Notes under the pieces: model-generated | Database searches by the model: none | The model's input: the letters and a program-made list of their open reading frames with translations, nothing else | What the model was told of the DNA's origin: nothing | DNA from: JANOAR01 sp031411235 | GTDB lineage: Bacteria; Verrucomicrobiota; Verrucomicrobiia; Verrucomicrobiales; Verrucomicrobiaceae | Length of the DNA: 14,833 nucleotides | Assembly: GCA_031411235.1 (NCBI GenBank) | Contig: JANOAR010000091.1 | Location: forward strand, 1 to 14,833 | Direction: 5' to 3' | Shown: positions 14,125 to 14,833 of the stretch, in pieces | Numbering within the stretch: position 1 is the stretch's first letter | Layout of the letters: each line of letters begins with the position of its first letter | Translations under genes and position numbers: made by a program

Positions 14125-14833
14125 TCAGGCGATGAATTCCTTCATCCAAGCGAGTGACGTGACAGTGTCCGGCGTCGGGATGTATTCGAGACCGATCCAA
14201 CCTGCGTAGCCGCACTCGTCGAGCTGGCGGAAGAGGAAGGGAAAATTGATCTCGCCAGTGCCGGGCTGATGCCGTCCGGGGTTGTCGGCGATCTGGATGT
14301 GGCCGATGCGGGCGATGTGTTTGCGGAAGGTGGCGGTGAGTTCGCCTTCTTCGCGTTGGGCGTGATAGATGTCGTATTGCACACGGACATTGGGCAGGCC
14401 GACTTCATCAATGAGCTTGATCGCATGGTCGGTGCGGTTGATGATGAAGCCGGGGATGTCGTAGTGATTGATGGGCTCGACGACGAGTTCGATGCCATGT
14501 GCGGCGAGTTCGGCGGCGGCAAAGCGAATGTTTGCCACGAGTGTTTCCCAGTGTTCTTCATCGCTGTGATCAGCCACTCGTTTGCCGACGAGACAGTTCA
14601 GGCGATTCACACCGAGCACCTTGGCGTATTCGGTGGCGCGTGGCACTCCAGCGCGGAACTCATCGCTCCGTCCTGGCAGTGCGGCGATGCCTCGCTCACC
14701 TGCGGCCCAGTCGCCAGCGGGCAGGTTGAAGAGGACTTGTTGGAGCCCGTTCTTATCGAGCTCAGCTTTTAGATCCTCAGCATTGAAGGGATAAGGAAAC
14801 AAGTATTCGACATGAGTGAACCCAGCTTGGCTG
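14125..14833 (-). CDS. hyi: Hydroxypyruvate isomerase, 5' end beyond the window
   Basis: The frame is open to the window edge, where it reads SQAGFTHVEYLFPYPF, the conserved early segment of the family, so about 20-25 N-terminal residues lie outside. The enzyme is a cytoplasmic AP-endonuclease-2-type TIM barrel that interconverts hydroxypyruvate and tartronate semialdehyde. Family signatures seen: ELVVEPINHYDIPGF with the metal-site Glu, VQYDIYHAQREEGEL with Asp and His, HIQIADNPGRHQPGTGEINF, and a final WIGLEYIPT Glu. It ends normally at MKEFIA (TGA 14125-14127). It is followed by garR after 47 bp, so the product tartronate semialdehyde would be passed to the reductase. No glyoxylate carboligase gene is visible; it could lie upstream. 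The activity assignment is strong by motif and by neighbour. Confidence 0.9.
   Translation of the reverse strand, partial: SQAGFTHVEYLFPYPFNAEDLKAELDKNGLQQVLFNLPAGDWAAGERGIAALPGRSDEFRAGVPRATEYAKVLGVNRLNCLVGKRVADHSDEEHWETLVANIRFAAAELAAHGIELVVEPINHYDIPGFIINRTDHAIKLIDEVGLPNVRVQYDIYHAQREEGELTATFRKHIARIGHIQIADNPGRHQPGTGEINFPFLFRQLDECGYAGWIGLEYIPTPDTVTSLAWMKEFIA

Noticed and set aside
1..14833. CRISPR arrays, tRNA, rRNA, complete insertion sequence, defence operon
   Set aside because: No spaced direct-repeat array, cloverleaf, rRNA-like block, transposase or nuclease/helicase genes were seen in the window.

Overview
The window reads as a high-GC bacterial chromosome segment, most likely from Verrucomicrobiota (Prosthecobacter/Verrucomicrobium-like) or a close PVC relative. 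This is an inference. It rests on very large secreted multidomain proteins (Ig-like, propeller, LamG, discoidin, ricin, FN3), a C-terminal block with a DxDxDG-type motif before the chain end, a sulfatase remnant, genes without clear Shine-Dalgarno sites, and no phage, plasmid or rRNA/tRNA genes.

Layout. (1) 1-2439, plus strand: the 3' part of a giant secreted protein made of the end of one propeller, an Ig-like domain, a seven-repeat propeller, a second Ig-like domain and a C-terminal block. (2) 2440-2959: no intact gene. It holds a C-terminal gene fragment on the minus strand, copy A of a 146-bp repeat, and a hairpin region. (3) 2960-6019, minus: a secreted 1019-residue protein with a LamG-type concanavalin-like domain and a large C-terminal part I cannot assign. 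(4) 6020-6962: a gene graveyard with no intact gene. It contains a minus-strand C-terminal relic overlapping the LamG start, copy B of the 146-bp repeat, a plus-strand collagen-like C-terminal relic, a nested palindromic element of about 165 bp, and the C-terminal relic of a sulfatase. (5) 6963-9164, minus: a secreted glycoside-hydrolase-like protein (GH67/GH20-type N-domain plus barrel). (6) 9165-9323: a short spacer with a REP-like A-tract repeat. (7) 9324-12968, minus: a giant secreted GH128-type glycosidase with discoidin, ricin-like and FN3 modules. (8) 13169-14077 and 14125 to beyond 14833, minus: tartronate semialdehyde reductase and hydroxypyruvate isomerase, a metabolic pair handling hydroxypyruvate and tartronate semialdehyde (glyoxylate/glycerate route), separated and followed by REP-like repeats.

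How it fits together. The secreted proteins suggest surface adhesion and polysaccharide attack, and the garR/hyi pair is intracellular carbon metabolism. There is no evidence that all of these form one pathway. I see no defence system, CRISPR array or complete transposon. The most unusual content is non-genic: the two near-identical 146-bp direct repeats flanking the LamG gene, each abutting a truncated reading frame; the nested palindrome at 6624-6785; and REP-like repeats around garR, one of which supplies garR's last codons and stop.
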